This document shows positions 34,661-44,146 of a DNA stretch of 64,000 nt, piece by piece. The stretch comes from Treponema sp. (lineage in GTDB: Bacteria > Spirochaetota > Spirochaetia > Treponematales > Breznakiellaceae). Below the pieces are notes generated by a model, which ran no database searches, was not told where the DNA came from, and saw nothing but the letters and a program-made list of their open reading frames with translations. Within the stretch, counting starts at the first letter, position 1. Every line of letters begins with the position of its first letter. A program made the translations under genes and the position numbers. The DNA is taken from contig WQXI01000005.1 in NCBI GenBank assembly GCA_009784935.1, forward strand, positions 39,174 to 103,173, in the 5' to 3' direction.

Positions 34661-34720
34661 ACCACGGACCATCACGAACAATGAAAAGTTATCAAAGCAC
34701 AGGTTCGTGTGGTTAGTGGT
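34661..34720. repeat. Inverted repeat between fliG and fliH
   Basis: ACCACGGACCATCACGAAC (34661-34679) pairs with the reverse complement of GTTCGTGTGGTTAGTGGT (34703-34720) with one bulge and two mismatches. The loop is 23 bp. It belongs to a dispersed ACCACxxACCAxCACGAAC sequence type. As RNA it would form a stable stem in the flagellar transcript. The 115-bp gap contains nothing else. Confidence 0.65.
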
Positions 34721-34737
34721 AAAAACCTCCAAAAAAA

Positions 34738-35796
34738 TCAGACTACCAGTTCGTCTTCTCCGGCGCGCGCTACAACGATCTCACCAGTATCTTCCAAGTG
34801 CCTGATAATGGATACAATCTTCTGCTGTGCTTCTTCTACGTCTTTTAAGCGTACAGGGCCCATATACTCCATATCTTCCTTGAGCATAGATGCCGCGCGC
34901 TTGGACATGTTCTTAAAGATCTTGTCCTGAACTTCCGAGTCAACAGACTTAAGCGCTTTTGCGAGTTCCTGTGAGTCGACTTCGCGCATAACTTTCTGAA
35001 TGGCGCGGTCGTCGAGCATAACAATGTCTTCGAATACGAACATTCTTTTTTTGATTTCTTCTGCGAGTTCCGGATCTTCGTCTTCCAGTGCTTCTATAAT
35101 TTGTTTTTCAGAAGCGCGGTCAACAAGGTTAAGAATTTCAACGATACTTTCGACACCGCCTGCAGCTGTGTAGTCTTCGCTTGACAGCGACGAAAGTTTC
35201 TTTTCCAGAACGCGTTCGACTTCGCGCAGAACTTTCGGGCTTGTTCTGTCCATAGTTGCGATACGCCGTGCGACATCGCTCTGAACTTCGTGCGGAAGAT
35301 TCTGCAGAATGATAGAAGCCTTGTTAGGTTCTAAGTAAGCAAGGATAAGCGCAATTGTCTGCGGATGTTCCTGCTGGATAAAGTTTAAAAGGTGAGCAGG
35401 GTCTGTTCTTCTGATAAAGTCAAAAGGACGAACCTGAAGACTCGATGTCAAACGATTGATGATATCAATTGCCTTTTGGCTTCCCAATGATTTTTCCAAC
35501 AGTTCTCTTGCATAATCGATACCGCCTGTAGAAATAAACTGATTTGCCATCATCAGTTCTTGGAATTCCTGCAGAATTGCGTCTTTTTGTTCTGCATCGA
35601 TAGTTTCCAGACGCGCGATTTCGAATGTTAAGGTTTCAATTTCATCTTCGCGCAGATACTTGAATATCTCTGCAGAAATTTCTGAACCTATTGTTACGAG
35701 AAAGATAGCCGCCTTTTGGCGCCCTGTATATTCTTTTACACCCTTTTTCTTGGTTCCGCCTACTATGGCGTTTGGGTTTACTGAAGCTTTTGCCAT
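34738..35796 (-). CDS. fliG: Flagellar motor switch protein FliG
   Basis: FliG is the C-ring protein that couples stator force to rotation. The 352 residues follow the family from TGRQKAAIFLVTIGSEISAE through the EHPQTIALILAYL middle domain (the EHPQ motif). The C-terminal torque helix contains DSQELAKALKSVDSEVQDKI. A short basic N-terminal extension (VGGTKKKGVKEYTG) precedes the core. It is 3 bp downstream of fliF. Treponemes often carry a second fliG elsewhere; only one is in this window. Confidence 0.96.
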   Translation of the reverse strand: MAKASVNPNAIVGGTKKKGVKEYTGRQKAAIFLVTIGSEISAEIFKYLREDEIETLTFEIARLETIDAEQKDAILQEFQELMMANQFISTGGIDYARELLEKSLGSQKAIDIINRLTSSLQVRPFDFIRRTDPAHLLNFIQQEHPQTIALILAYLEPNKASIILQNLPHEVQSDVARRIATMDRTSPKVLREVERVLEKKLSSLSSEDYTAAGGVESIVEILNLVDRASEKQIIEALEDEDPELAEEIKKRMFVFEDIVMLDDRAIQKVMREVDSQELAKALKSVDSEVQDKIFKNMSKRAASMLKEDMEYMGPVRLKDVEEAQQKIVSIIRHLEDTGEIVVARAGEDELVV

Positions 35797-35799
35797 AAA

Positions 35800-37512
35800 C
35801 TATTCCTCCAACAGCCATGTTCTGATGAGCTGAGCAGCATCTTCCGGATGCTCCTTCGCCATATTGATGGCGCTTTCCATCAATTCCATCCTTGTGCGTT
35901 CTTCCAGAGAAATGGATACGTCCATTCCTTCCTGTTCCGCCTCGGCCATCGCGCTTTCACGCAGCATCTGTTCGCGGCGCGCGCGTTCTTCTTCTGCAAG
36001 CCTTTTACGTCTTTCCATCTCACGAGAGATTGTTCTAAACAGCATAAAGCCAAACAGTAATAATGTCAAACCAACAATAAAAACTAATATTGTTGTTTGA
36101 AGCTGCTTTCTTCTAAAATAAGCCGCATCTTCTTCCCTATGCTCCAGTGTACGATCTACCTGAAGGTTTGTTACCATTACAAAATCGCCTCTAGCCGAAT
36201 TAAAACCGATAGCGCCTTTTACCAAGTTCTCGGCTTTTAATAAATCTTCGGGAGAAACAGGCGTATATTCTCTTTCTATAGTACCGTCAATTCCGACAAC
36301 TGGATTGCCTTTTGCGTCATACTTCCATCTCCATGTACCATCGATATTTACAGAAACAGTCACGCGATCCATAGAAGGACTTCTTTCTTCTTGTACCTTC
36401 TCTTCATTAATAACTTGATTATTCGTGTTGGTTGTTGATGTCATTCTGCCAAAAATATTATTCATATCTCTGAACGCCATAGGCATATGCCCTTCTACTC
36501 CAGGAGGACCTTCGGGGTTAAAACCAATACCTTCAAAATTAGTATCAGAAGTAGAACTTGCTATTGTTACTGACGGAACAACAACAGAGTCATCATAAGG
36601 AAGATCTGGTGTTCTTTCTTTAATTACAATCGGAGAGTAAACTGTTGCCTCTATTGACTTCTGAGACATATCCATATCGATTTTAATATTAAGATCCCTT
36701 ACACGATCTGCTGTAAAAATCCTCTGAAGATTAGTAAGAATATCATTCCTGTACTGACCTTCCTGTCTTCTTATCTGATTTTGTTCCTGAGCAATGAGAG
36801 CCAGCCTGTCAGCGGCTGCCATACCTTCAAAATCGTTAAGGATATTACCTCTATTGTCTGCAATTACGATATGTTCCAGCTGTAATCCTTCGATAGCATA
36901 TTGTAAAAGCTTTTGTATACCTTCGATCTGCCTGCGGTTATCGGGACTTCGTGTAATAGTACTCCCGGGTTTGGGAGTAATGTGTACGCTGGCAGTCGCA
37001 GGATTACGATCTCTGAATAATAATGCGTCTTTTGGCCATACAATTTGAATATGAACATTATCTACATCTTCTATAGCTCTGATGTGCTCGATGATCATTC
37101 TTTCCTGTGCCCGCTGAAAATTAACATTGCGTTCAAAATCTGTAATTGTCCAGCGTTCCCTGTCAAAGATCTGCCATGGATCAATTCCCGAAGGTATTAA
37201 ATCTTCGCGGATTAATAATGCTCTCATACGCCGCGCTGTAACTGCGTCAGCTACCTGTACTACACCGTTAGATGTAACAGAAACTTTTACATCTTCCTGA
37301 TTAAGACGCAAAATAATCCTGTCTAATGCGGCTTCGTCTCTTATCGGCGCGTCAATTACAGAAACCAGCACCGGTGTCGACGAAATCCTAAAGAGCGCGA
37401 TGACTCCAACTAAAATAACAACGCCGATAGCGCCGATTATTAGCCGTTGAGTCATCGACCATCCTGCCCAAAGAGCAGTTGCCTTTGTTAGTAATTTTTT
37501 AAGAAAATCCAT
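35800..37512 (-). CDS. fliF: Flagellar MS-ring protein FliF
   Basis: FliF forms the membrane-supramembrane ring that houses the export gate. There is an N-terminal membrane helix (RLIIGAIGVVILVGVIALF), a long periplasmic part with the ring-building motif AARRMRALLIREDLIP-like region and FERNVNFQRAQERMIIEHI. A second helix follows (TILVFIVGLTLLLFGFMLF), then a charged cytoplasmic tail ending AAQLIRTWLLEE that binds FliG. I place the start at MDFLKKLLTKATAL (ATG 37512) behind GGGGAGGGG. The upstream TTG at 37527 is less likely. Confidence 0.95.
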   Translation of the reverse strand: MDFLKKLLTKATALWAGWSMTQRLIIGAIGVVILVGVIALFRISSTPVLVSVIDAPIRDEAALDRIILRLNQEDVKVSVTSNGVVQVADAVTARRMRALLIREDLIPSGIDPWQIFDRERWTITDFERNVNFQRAQERMIIEHIRAIEDVDNVHIQIVWPKDALLFRDRNPATASVHITPKPGSTITRSPDNRRQIEGIQKLLQYAIEGLQLEHIVIADNRGNILNDFEGMAAADRLALIAQEQNQIRRQEGQYRNDILTNLQRIFTADRVRDLNIKIDMDMSQKSIEATVYSPIVIKERTPDLPYDDSVVVPSVTIASSTSDTNFEGIGFNPEGPPGVEGHMPMAFRDMNNIFGRMTSTTNTNNQVINEEKVQEERSPSMDRVTVSVNIDGTWRWKYDAKGNPVVGIDGTIEREYTPVSPEDLLKAENLVKGAIGFNSARGDFVMVTNLQVDRTLEHREEDAAYFRRKQLQTTILVFIVGLTLLLFGFMLFRTISREMERRKRLAEEERARREQMLRESAMAEAEQEGMDVSISLEERTRMELMESAINMAKEHPEDAAQLIRTWLLEE

Positions 37513-37552
37513 TTTTCCCCTCCCCAAAAATTCGCTTTCCCCTGGAAAGCAC

Positions 37553-37948
37553 TTATCTAGTATTAATCAAATCTCTCCAGCTTTGTACCAGCCTGCTTAG
37601 AATATTTCTTGTTACTCCAAGAGCCATAGTAGCTTCTGCTTGGGCGATTGTAATATCATGAATATCTACAGAACCTGGATTGATAATCGCTTCTTTCTGA
37701 AGTTCACTCGCGTTTAACTGAGCGCCCGATACTTTATCAAGCGCATTTAGCATTGCGTCTTCGAATGTTCCCGCTCTGGTAATGCCCTGCGCGCCGACTG
37801 TGTCCCTTAAATTAAGAATTCTGCTTCCGCTTCCGGAATACGGACTGTCAGGCGGCAGCATGTGCAAAGGATGAGTCAACTGCATTTTTGTTGAATAATC
37901 CTTTAATGCACTTGCGTTTACAAACGCTTCATTGTTAAAAATTTGCAT
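37553..37948 (-). CDS. fliE: Flagellar hook-basal body protein FliE
   Basis: FliE joins the MS ring to the proximal rod. The C-terminal half is typical: TFEDAMLNALDKVSGAQLNA, HDITIAQAEATMALGVTRNI and the closing IxSxRDLINTR-like end. At 131 aa it is 20-30 residues longer than common FliE, because of an N-terminal extension. It sits 21 bp after flgC. Confidence 0.93.
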   Translation of the reverse strand: MQIFNNEAFVNASALKDYSTKMQLTHPLHMLPPDSPYSGSGSRILNLRDTVGAQGITRAGTFEDAMLNALDKVSGAQLNASELQKEAIINPGSVDIHDITIAQAEATMALGVTRNILSRLVQSWRDLINTR

Positions 37949-37969
37949 AATTTCCTCCCAAAATTATTA

Positions 37970-38434
37970 CTATCGTGAGCCTATATCCAGCGCCCGCTGG
38001 AACATAGCTTTAGATCCTTCTATAATCGCGGCATTAGCTTCATAAGAGCGTGATGCGGATATCATATCTACCATTTCTGTTACGATGTCAACGTTCGGCA
38101 TTTCTACATAACCTTCCCATCTTCCTGTCAATATCGCGTCAGGATGGGTCGGGTCATAAACAAAACGGGATTCCTCTACTGTACGATCTTTTTGAATCTC
38201 TACAACTCTTACGCCCTTTCCTATACCGTTATCCAATGACTGAGGAAGAAACGGCGATCGCCAATACGGACCTTCTGCAATAGGACGCATAACAACACGG
38301 CTTCTTTTAAAAGCGCCGCCTTCTGTAGTGCGGGTAGTATTTACGTTTGCCATGTTATCTGCAATAACATCAAGCCTTGCCCTGTTGGCTGTTAATCCTG
38401 TCGAAGCAATGTTTATAGAGCTGTATAATCCCAT
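37970..38434 (-). CDS. flgC: Flagellar basal-body rod protein FlgC
   Basis: FlgC is a proximal rod subunit. The N-terminal rod motif SINIASTGLTANRARLDVIA followed by DNMANVNT and the C-terminal helix NVDIVTEMVDMISASRSYEAN are both complete. It is 3 bp downstream of flgB, in the usual flgB-flgC-fliE order. Confidence 0.96.
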   Translation of the reverse strand: MGLYSSINIASTGLTANRARLDVIADNMANVNTTRTTEGGAFKRSRVVMRPIAEGPYWRSPFLPQSLDNGIGKGVRVVEIQKDRTVEESRFVYDPTHPDAILTGRWEGYVEMPNVDIVTEMVDMISASRSYEANAAIIEGSKAMFQRALDIGSR

Positions 38435-38437
38435 TTA

Positions 38438-38851
38438 TTATCCCCTTAAAACCTGATTTATCTGGCTAAACTCAAACGCTGCCGCCTGCGTATAAAGCGT
38501 ATAGCTCATCTGGTTTTGCGTAGCAAGCATGAATTCCTGTTCCGGGTCTACATTGTTCCCGTTGTTGCCGTATGTGCTTGTATAATCGAGAACACGGCGA
38601 ATTTGCACATCGCGGTAATCTCTTTCCTTAAAATTAGGAAAATGTTTTTCGTGAGTCATTTTCATCTCAAGAGGCGGACGCATTTTTTCTGACTCTAGAG
38701 CCCTTTTAAGCTCGCTTTCAAAATTGACATTCGTTCTCTTAAAATCGGGAACATCGGCATTAGCCAAATTGTTGGCAATTACCTGACGGCGCACTACACT
38801 TGCATCCATCGCGCGGTGCAGTAAATCTATCGTTCTCGCAAAAGTATTCAT
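38438..38851 (-). CDS. flgB: Flagellar basal-body rod protein FlgB
   Basis: FlgB is the first rod subunit. MNTFARTIDLLHRAMDASVV and RRQVIANNLANADVPDFKR hold the conserved rod-protein N-terminus. The C-terminus ends in a helix QNQMSYTLYTQAAAFEFSQI. The 61-bp gap to hslU upstream is the largest near here apart from the two repeat-bearing gaps and could hold a promoter, though no clear -35/-10 is visible. Confidence 0.95.
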   Translation of the reverse strand: MNTFARTIDLLHRAMDASVVRRQVIANNLANADVPDFKRTNVNFESELKRALESEKMRPPLEMKMTHEKHFPNFKERDYRDVQIRRVLDYTSTYGNNGNNVDPEQEFMLATQNQMSYTLYTQAAAFEFSQINQVLRG

Positions 38852-38912
38852 AAAAACCTTCCTATACTATAAAATTCGGTAAAATCGAAGAAAAACTATA
38901 GTTTCCTTCTAT

Positions 38913-40436
38913 CTATAATATGTACCGCCCAAGGTCTTGATCTTTGACTATGTCAGCAAGCTTTTTATTGACATAATCTACAGTAATGTCAACATTGGCA
39001 GGGGCTATGTCAGAAGCGTCAAACGAAAGCTCCTCTAACAGGGTTTCCATAATGGTATGAAGCCGTCTTGCTCCGATATTTTCCAGCTTAGAATTGACTT
39101 CTGCAGCTAGAGCGGCAAGATGTTCGATTGCTTCTGGCGGAAATGTGAGTTTTACTTCTTCTGTGCCCAGGAGTTCTGTATACTGCTTGATTAAAGCATT
39201 TTTGGGTTCTGTCAGAATTCTTAAAAAATCATCCTTGCCCAATGAATCCAGTTCTACACGAAGCGGAAAACGTCCCTGTAATTCGGGTATAAGATCAGAA
39301 GGTTTGCTTACATTAAAAGCTCCCGCCGCAATAAATAAAATATGATCTGTATTAACATGTCCCCATTTTGTATTAACGGTCGCGCCCTCTACTATAGGAA
39401 GAATATCACGCTGAACGCCTTCGCGTGAAACATCAGGACCGCCGCCTCTGTCACCCTTAACTGCAATTTTATCGATTTCATCGATAAAAATAATGCCGGT
39501 TTCTTCTACACGCTGACGGGCTTCTTCGCTGACCTTATCGCGGTCAATTAATTTTTCCGCTTCTTCGGCTTTTAATATTTCTTTTGCCCTTGGCACAGAA
39601 ACAACTTTTTTCTTTTGCCCTCCGCTCAGCATACCTGCGATTCCTGAGAGACTCGCTTCTAAATCTTCCATGCTTCCGCCCATCATTTCGAAAGAAGGGA
39701 ACGCGGGAGTTTGTCCGACTGTGAGTTCTACGGTTCTATCATCCAGTTTACCCTCATGCAGCATTACCCGCAGTTTTTCTCTTGTTGCTTTAAATTTTTC
39801 GTCGCTTTCTTTATCTTCGGGGATCTCTGCTGCAGGTTCTTCCGGAATATTCGTATTAGAATCATCCATAACATTCTGTTTAACATTTGGAATTCCAAAC
39901 TGCATTGTTGTCGCAAATATTCTTGAATTTGAATTTTCGGGATTAATTGTAAAAGCGCCCATTGGTCCCATTACAGGAGCTGCTCTTTGTTTTTTTTCTG
40001 ATTTTCTTTCGTTAGAAGGAAGCAGTAAATCCAAAAGAGCTTCTTCCGCGCGTTTTTCCGCTTCTGCTGTTACAGATTCCTGCATTTCTGATTTGACCAT
40101 CGCAAAACCTGCCGCCATTAAATCGCGAACCATCGATTCTACATCTCTTCCTACATAACCTACTTCTGTATATTTTGTAGCTTCTACTTTTATAAAAGGA
40201 GAGCCGGCAAGTTTTGCAAGCCTGCGGGCAATTTCTGTTTTGCCTACACCTGTCGGTCCAATCATAAGAATATTTTTCGGCGCGATATCTTCCCGTATTT
40301 CTGGATCGAGCTTTAATCTTCTTATACGGTTACGAAGCGCGACAGCGACTGCTCTTTTTGCGTTTTTTTGTCCGACGATGTATTTGTCCAGCTCGGCGAC
40401 AATTTCTTTTGGTGTAAAATCTTTTTTATCTTTCAT
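38913..40436 (-). CDS. hslU: HslU, ATPase subunit of the HslUV protease
   Basis: HslU is an AAA+ unfoldase that feeds substrates to HslV. N-terminal TPKEIVAELDKYIVGQKNAK and Walker A GPTGVGKTEIARRL are followed by the GYVGRDVESMVRDL pore region. A long intermediate domain lies at about 110-290. Walker B is IIFIDEIDKIAV, and the C-terminal end contains GARRLHTIMETLLEELSF. It closes in the canonical DLGRYIL, which inserts into HslV. At 507 aa it exceeds the E. coli protein by about 60, with the excess in the I-domain. It overlaps hslV as TAATG. Confidence 0.96.
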   Translation of the reverse strand: MKDKKDFTPKEIVAELDKYIVGQKNAKRAVAVALRNRIRRLKLDPEIREDIAPKNILMIGPTGVGKTEIARRLAKLAGSPFIKVEATKYTEVGYVGRDVESMVRDLMAAGFAMVKSEMQESVTAEAEKRAEEALLDLLLPSNERKSEKKQRAAPVMGPMGAFTINPENSNSRIFATTMQFGIPNVKQNVMDDSNTNIPEEPAAEIPEDKESDEKFKATREKLRVMLHEGKLDDRTVELTVGQTPAFPSFEMMGGSMEDLEASLSGIAGMLSGGQKKKVVSVPRAKEILKAEEAEKLIDRDKVSEEARQRVEETGIIFIDEIDKIAVKGDRGGGPDVSREGVQRDILPIVEGATVNTKWGHVNTDHILFIAAGAFNVSKPSDLIPELQGRFPLRVELDSLGKDDFLRILTEPKNALIKQYTELLGTEEVKLTFPPEAIEHLAALAAEVNSKLENIGARRLHTIMETLLEELSFDASDIAPANVDITVDYVNKKLADIVKDQDLGRYIL

Positions 40437-40972
40437 TATAGTTCCTCTAATGTTATTTTCATGTTTGTATAAATGCAGATATTACCTGCAATGTTTAAAC
40501 TTTTCTCTGCAATTTCCGCTGCAGAAAAATTGCTGCCTTCTAAAAAAGCCAATGCCGCTGCAAAAGCATAATTGCCTCCCGAGCCGATAGCAAGCGCGTT
40601 CTCTGCGGGTTCTATAACATCTCCTGTACCGGAAATTAATAATGTTTTAGAAATATCCGCAACCAGCAAAAGCGCTTCTAACCGCCTTAGATTACGATCA
40701 AGCCGCCAGTCTTTTGCAAGCTCTACAGCCGCTCTTAATAAATCACCCGAGTACTCTTTTAGTTTTACTTCGAACCTATCAAAGAGCGTAAATGCATCCG
40801 CTGTCGCGCCGGCAAAACCGCAGAGTACTTTTCCGTCCATGAGACGGCGTACTTTACGCGCGTTATTTTTCATGACAGTGTTTCCCATTGTTACCTGTCC
40901 GTCGCCTGCCATTGCAACTTTGCCGTCCTTACGAACACAAATTATCGTTGTACTTTTAATTTTTTCTGCCAT
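40436..40972 (-). CDS. hslV: HslV, peptidase subunit of the HslUV protease
   Basis: HslV is a proteasome-like N-terminal threonine peptidase. The mature N-terminus would be the Thr at residue 8 ([11 protein letters not shown]), after a seven-residue propeptide, longer than the single Met of E. coli. [20 protein letters not shown] and [17 protein letters not shown] are family signatures, and [14 protein letters not shown] lies in the C-terminal part. It overlaps the tyrosine recombinase gene by 17 bp. In many bacteria xerC and hslVU are likewise adjacent (the codV/clpQY order of Bacillus). Confidence 0.96.
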   Translation of the reverse strand: MAEKIKSTTIICVRKDGKVAMAGDGQVTMGNTVMKNNARKVRRLMDGKVLCGFAGATADAFTLFDRFEVKLKEYSGDLLRAAVELAKDWRLDRNLRRLEALLLVADISKTLLISGTGDVIEPAENALAIGSGGNYAFAAALAFLEGSNFSAAEIAEKSLNIAGNICIYTNMKITLEEL

Positions 40973-41876
40973 TTTGACTCCTTATCCGAAGCTGAGCTTT
41001 GTTATAGACCTTTTTCATTTTTTCTAAATTAACATGAGTATACCGCTGAGTTGTAGAAATGCTTGAATGCCCGAGCATTTCCTGCACCACACGCACATCA
41101 CAGCCTGAGTTTACTAAATGAGTAGCAAAAGAATGACGCAATGCGTGAGGATGAACGTTTTTTCCAAAACCGGAATGCTGTGAATAACGCGAGATAATCC
41201 AGCGTACTCCCGGAATCGAAATTGGTTTTCCTTTTCTGTTAATAAAAAGAGCGCTTCTTCTTCCATCTATTCCTGACATTCTAAGCCGCGCTTCTCTCTG
41301 AGGAAGATACTCGCTTATAGCGTCTTTTGTTTCATCGGAGAAAAATACAAACCGTTCTTTGCCGCCTTTCCCTGTAATTTTTGCTTCTCCAAGCGAACCG
41401 CAGATATCATTCATAGAAAGCGAAACTACTTCGCTTATTCGCAAACCGGCGGAATACATTGCCATTATTAATGCCTTGTCTCTCTCCGGCCACAGTATCC
41501 CAGCAGTATCGGGAAGCGAAGCAAAATCCGCCATTTCATTTTCCCACAATACATTTGGAAGATTTTTTGGCGTTTTAATGTTCCGTAAAGAAGAGCATGG
41601 GTTATCTAAACGTTTATTAAATCTAACCATCCAGCGGTAAAACCCTCTAATCGATGAAAGACAGCGGTTTACGCTTGAAGCTGCCATGCTTTCTGCTGAT
41701 AAATCAGCGATAAAGCTTTGTACTTGATAGGCTTCTGCATTTTGTATTTTTAAATTATGATTTGAGCAATAGTTATCATAGCGGGATAAATCATTATTGT
41801 AAGCTTCCAGTGTTCTTTCTGAACATCCTCGCACAGACTGGAGATAAACTATGTATTCTTTTACTATACTATTCAT
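40956..41876 (-). CDS. xerC: Tyrosine recombinase XerC-like
   Basis: The 306-residue integrase-family recombinase resolves chromosome dimers at dif with a partner. The SAM-like core-binding domain is at 1-85. The catalytic residues are Arg in SAGLRISEV, Lys in [10 protein letters not shown], His-x-x-Arg in [11 protein letters not shown], His in [15 protein letters not shown], and Tyr in the same segment. It is upstream of hslV with an overlap, the position of codV/xerC in Bacillus, which supports the XerC label over XerD. A second such recombinase lies 4 kb away at 45856-46767. Confidence 0.88.
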   Translation of the reverse strand: MNSIVKEYIVYLQSVRGCSERTLEAYNNDLSRYDNYCSNHNLKIQNAEAYQVQSFIADLSAESMAASSVNRCLSSIRGFYRWMVRFNKRLDNPCSSLRNIKTPKNLPNVLWENEMADFASLPDTAGILWPERDKALIMAMYSAGLRISEVVSLSMNDICGSLGEAKITGKGGKERFVFFSDETKDAISEYLPQREARLRMSGIDGRRSALFINRKGKPISIPGVRWIISRYSQHSGFGKNVHPHALRHSFATHLVNSGCDVRVVQEMLGHSSISTTQRYTHVNLEKMKKVYNKAQLRIRSQNGRKN

Positions 41877-41891
41877 ATTTTATCCTTAATT

Positions 41892-41974
41892 AACCACGGA
41901 GTACACGGAGTTACACGGAGAAAAAGGGGGATTTCATAACAAAAACTCTGTGAAACTCCGTGACCTCTGTGGTT
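41892..41974. repeat. Long inverted repeat between topA and xerC
   Basis: AACCACGGAGTACACGGAG, extended to 41920, pairs with the segment 41946-41974 at 24 of 29 positions. The loop is 25 bp. It is of the ACCACAGAGG/CACGGAG type found elsewhere in the window. As RNA it forms a long stem within the presumed topA-xerC-hslVU transcript. The 116-bp gap 41877-41992 holds nothing else. Confidence 0.75.
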
Positions 41975-41992
41975 ATATTTCTTTTTCATTTC

Positions 41993-44137
41993 TCATTCCT
42001 CGCCTTCCGCGCTGTGAAGATAATCACAATCCGGATTTATACAAACTTTATGGCTTCCGTTTTTCTTGTCATATTTTTCTACCATAAAGAATCCGCATTT
42101 AGGACAATCCTGATTTATCGGTTTAAAGAAACTGACAAAATCACAATCCGGATAATTTGTACATCCAAAAAACTCTTTTCCTCTTGATTTAGCTTTTCTT
42201 GATACAACATCGCCTTTACACTTAGGGCATTTTGCAAGCGGAATTGATTTTGTATTTTTACATTCCGGAAATCCCGAACATGCAAGGAAAAATCCAAACC
42301 GTCCGAGCTTCTTTAATAAATGCTTTCCGCATTTTTCGCATGTATGCTCTGTGACTTCGTCTAATGTTCCTTTGTAGGATTCTATTGTCTTGCTGACTTC
42401 GTCAACTGTACTCTTAAAGGGATCCCAAAACTCCCTGATCATCTCAGGCCAGCTGACTCTGCTTTCTTCTACTTCATCAAGTTTTGTTTCCATAGAAGCG
42501 GTAAAATCAACATCTACATAAAGCGGGAAATGTTCTACAAGCACTTCGTAAATCAGTTTTCCCAGCATTGTAGGTACAAGCTGTTTATTAGAACGCGTTA
42601 CATAGTATCTGTCAAGCAAGGTAGAAATAATTGCAGCATATGTAGAAGGACGTCCTATGCCTTTTTCTTCCAGTATTCTTACAATTGTCGCGTCAGAATA
42701 CCGAGCAGGTCCGTTTGTAAAATGCTGTTCGCTGTGAAACTCTTCTACTTTTACTTTTTCATCAATTTTTAACGAAGGATAAGAGCCGCCGCTTTCATCT
42801 TTGTTGTAAAGAAGCTTTGCGATCTTATAAAAACCTTTTTCTATTATTTTTGTTCCTCCGACACGGAAGATACCTTCGTCTTCTCCGGATTTTACCTTGA
42901 TGTCAATATTGACAGATCTGCTTTTTGCGTTAGTCATTTGACTGGAAACAAATCTTTCCCAAATAATTGTATAAAGACGAAGCTGATCCCTTGTTAGATG
43001 TTCTTTAATGGAATCCGGAGTATATTCGGTATATGTAGGCCTAATTGCTTCGTGCGCATCCTGTGCTTTTTTTCCTGCAGAATATTCAATTGGGGCAGGA
43101 GGCAATTCGTTTGGATGATTCTTGCCAAGCCAATTGCGCACATCTTCTATCGCTGTATTTGAGATTCTGATACTGTCCGTACGCATATAAGTTATTAAAC
43201 CAACGCGTGACGCTCCCAAACTTACGCCTTCGTATAATTGCTGGGCAACCTGCATTGTTTTTCTTGATGTAAATCCAAGACGGTTTGCCGCAGATTGCTG
43301 CATCTGAGATGTTGTAAAAGGCGCTTTTGGCCTTATTGTTTTTTCACTTTCCTTTATTTCAGAAACAATACAGTCGCTGTTCTTTATTTTTTCTATTATT
43401 TCCTTTACTTCTGTTTCATTTTTTAATTCCGGTTTACTGCCGTTCCACTGAGTCAGCTGTGCTGTATAGTTTGTCTTACCGGATTTAAAATCCGCATCCA
43501 ATGTCCAAAACTCATCGGGAATAAATGATTCTACTTCTTTCTCCCTATCGCAAATAAGACGCAGAGCTACCGATTGAACACGGCCTGCAGAAAGTCCGTT
43601 TTTTACCTTTTTCCATAAAAGCGGCGAAAGATTATACCCGACAAGCCTGTCCAAAACACGACGCGCTTTTTGCGCGGAAACTTTTGATTCATCTATTTCG
43701 CGTGGATTTAGGACAGCTTCGTTTACTGCCTGCGGAGTAATTTCGTTAAAACTAATACGTTCGACAGGAAGCAGCGAAGCTTTTGGAATAATCGCGTTAC
43801 GCAAATGCCATGCAATTGCTTCTCCTTCACGGTCATTATCGCAGGCAAGCAGCACTTTTCCTGACTTTTTTACATCTGATTTGAGTTCCTTTAATATTTT
43901 TGCCCTTCCGCGGACAGTAATATATTCCGGTTCAAAATTATTTTCTATATCGATAGCGGTTCTGGATTTAGGAAGATCAATCAAATGCCCCATACATGCC
44001 TTAACATTGTAAGACGGACCAAGATATTTCTCGATTGTCTTTACTTTTCCGGGAGATTCTACAATCACAAGAATCGGTTTTTCTTGTTTAACCGCTTTCT
44101 TTTTAACTCTTGTTTTCTTTGTCTTTTCCTCTGTCAT
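41993..44137 (-). CDS. topA: DNA topoisomerase I
   Basis: This type IA topoisomerase relaxes negative supercoils. A Lys-rich N-terminus precedes the TOPRIM domain (ILVIVESPGKVKTIEKYL, LLACDNDREGEAIAWHL). The active-site Tyr is in GLITYMRTDSIRIS. EEKGIGRPSTYAAIISTL is a family motif. Three C-terminal zinc ribbons are visible: CEKCGKHLLKK..., CPKCKGDVVSRK..., and CPKCGFFMVEK with paired Cys. Length 714 aa is normal. It follows dprA by 9 bp. Confidence 0.96.
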   Translation of the reverse strand: MTEEKTKKTRVKKKAVKQEKPILVIVESPGKVKTIEKYLGPSYNVKACMGHLIDLPKSRTAIDIENNFEPEYITVRGRAKILKELKSDVKKSGKVLLACDNDREGEAIAWHLRNAIIPKASLLPVERISFNEITPQAVNEAVLNPREIDESKVSAQKARRVLDRLVGYNLSPLLWKKVKNGLSAGRVQSVALRLICDREKEVESFIPDEFWTLDADFKSGKTNYTAQLTQWNGSKPELKNETEVKEIIEKIKNSDCIVSEIKESEKTIRPKAPFTTSQMQQSAANRLGFTSRKTMQVAQQLYEGVSLGASRVGLITYMRTDSIRISNTAIEDVRNWLGKNHPNELPPAPIEYSAGKKAQDAHEAIRPTYTEYTPDSIKEHLTRDQLRLYTIIWERFVSSQMTNAKSRSVNIDIKVKSGEDEGIFRVGGTKIIEKGFYKIAKLLYNKDESGGSYPSLKIDEKVKVEEFHSEQHFTNGPARYSDATIVRILEEKGIGRPSTYAAIISTLLDRYYVTRSNKQLVPTMLGKLIYEVLVEHFPLYVDVDFTASMETKLDEVEESRVSWPEMIREFWDPFKSTVDEVSKTIESYKGTLDEVTEHTCEKCGKHLLKKLGRFGFFLACSGFPECKNTKSIPLAKCPKCKGDVVSRKAKSRGKEFFGCTNYPDCDFVSFFKPINQDCPKCGFFMVEKYDKKNGSHKVCINPDCDYLHSAEGEE

Positions 44138-44146
44138 AACCCGTCC

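Noticed and set aside
34623..34737. Possible tRNA in the fliG-fliH gap
   Set aside because: The stem is a simple inverted repeat without cloverleaf arms or a TTCGANNC loop in place.
39670..40158. 162-codon plus-strand ORF opposite hslU
   Set aside because: Ser-rich antisense shadow over the hslU I-domain region; no start signal.
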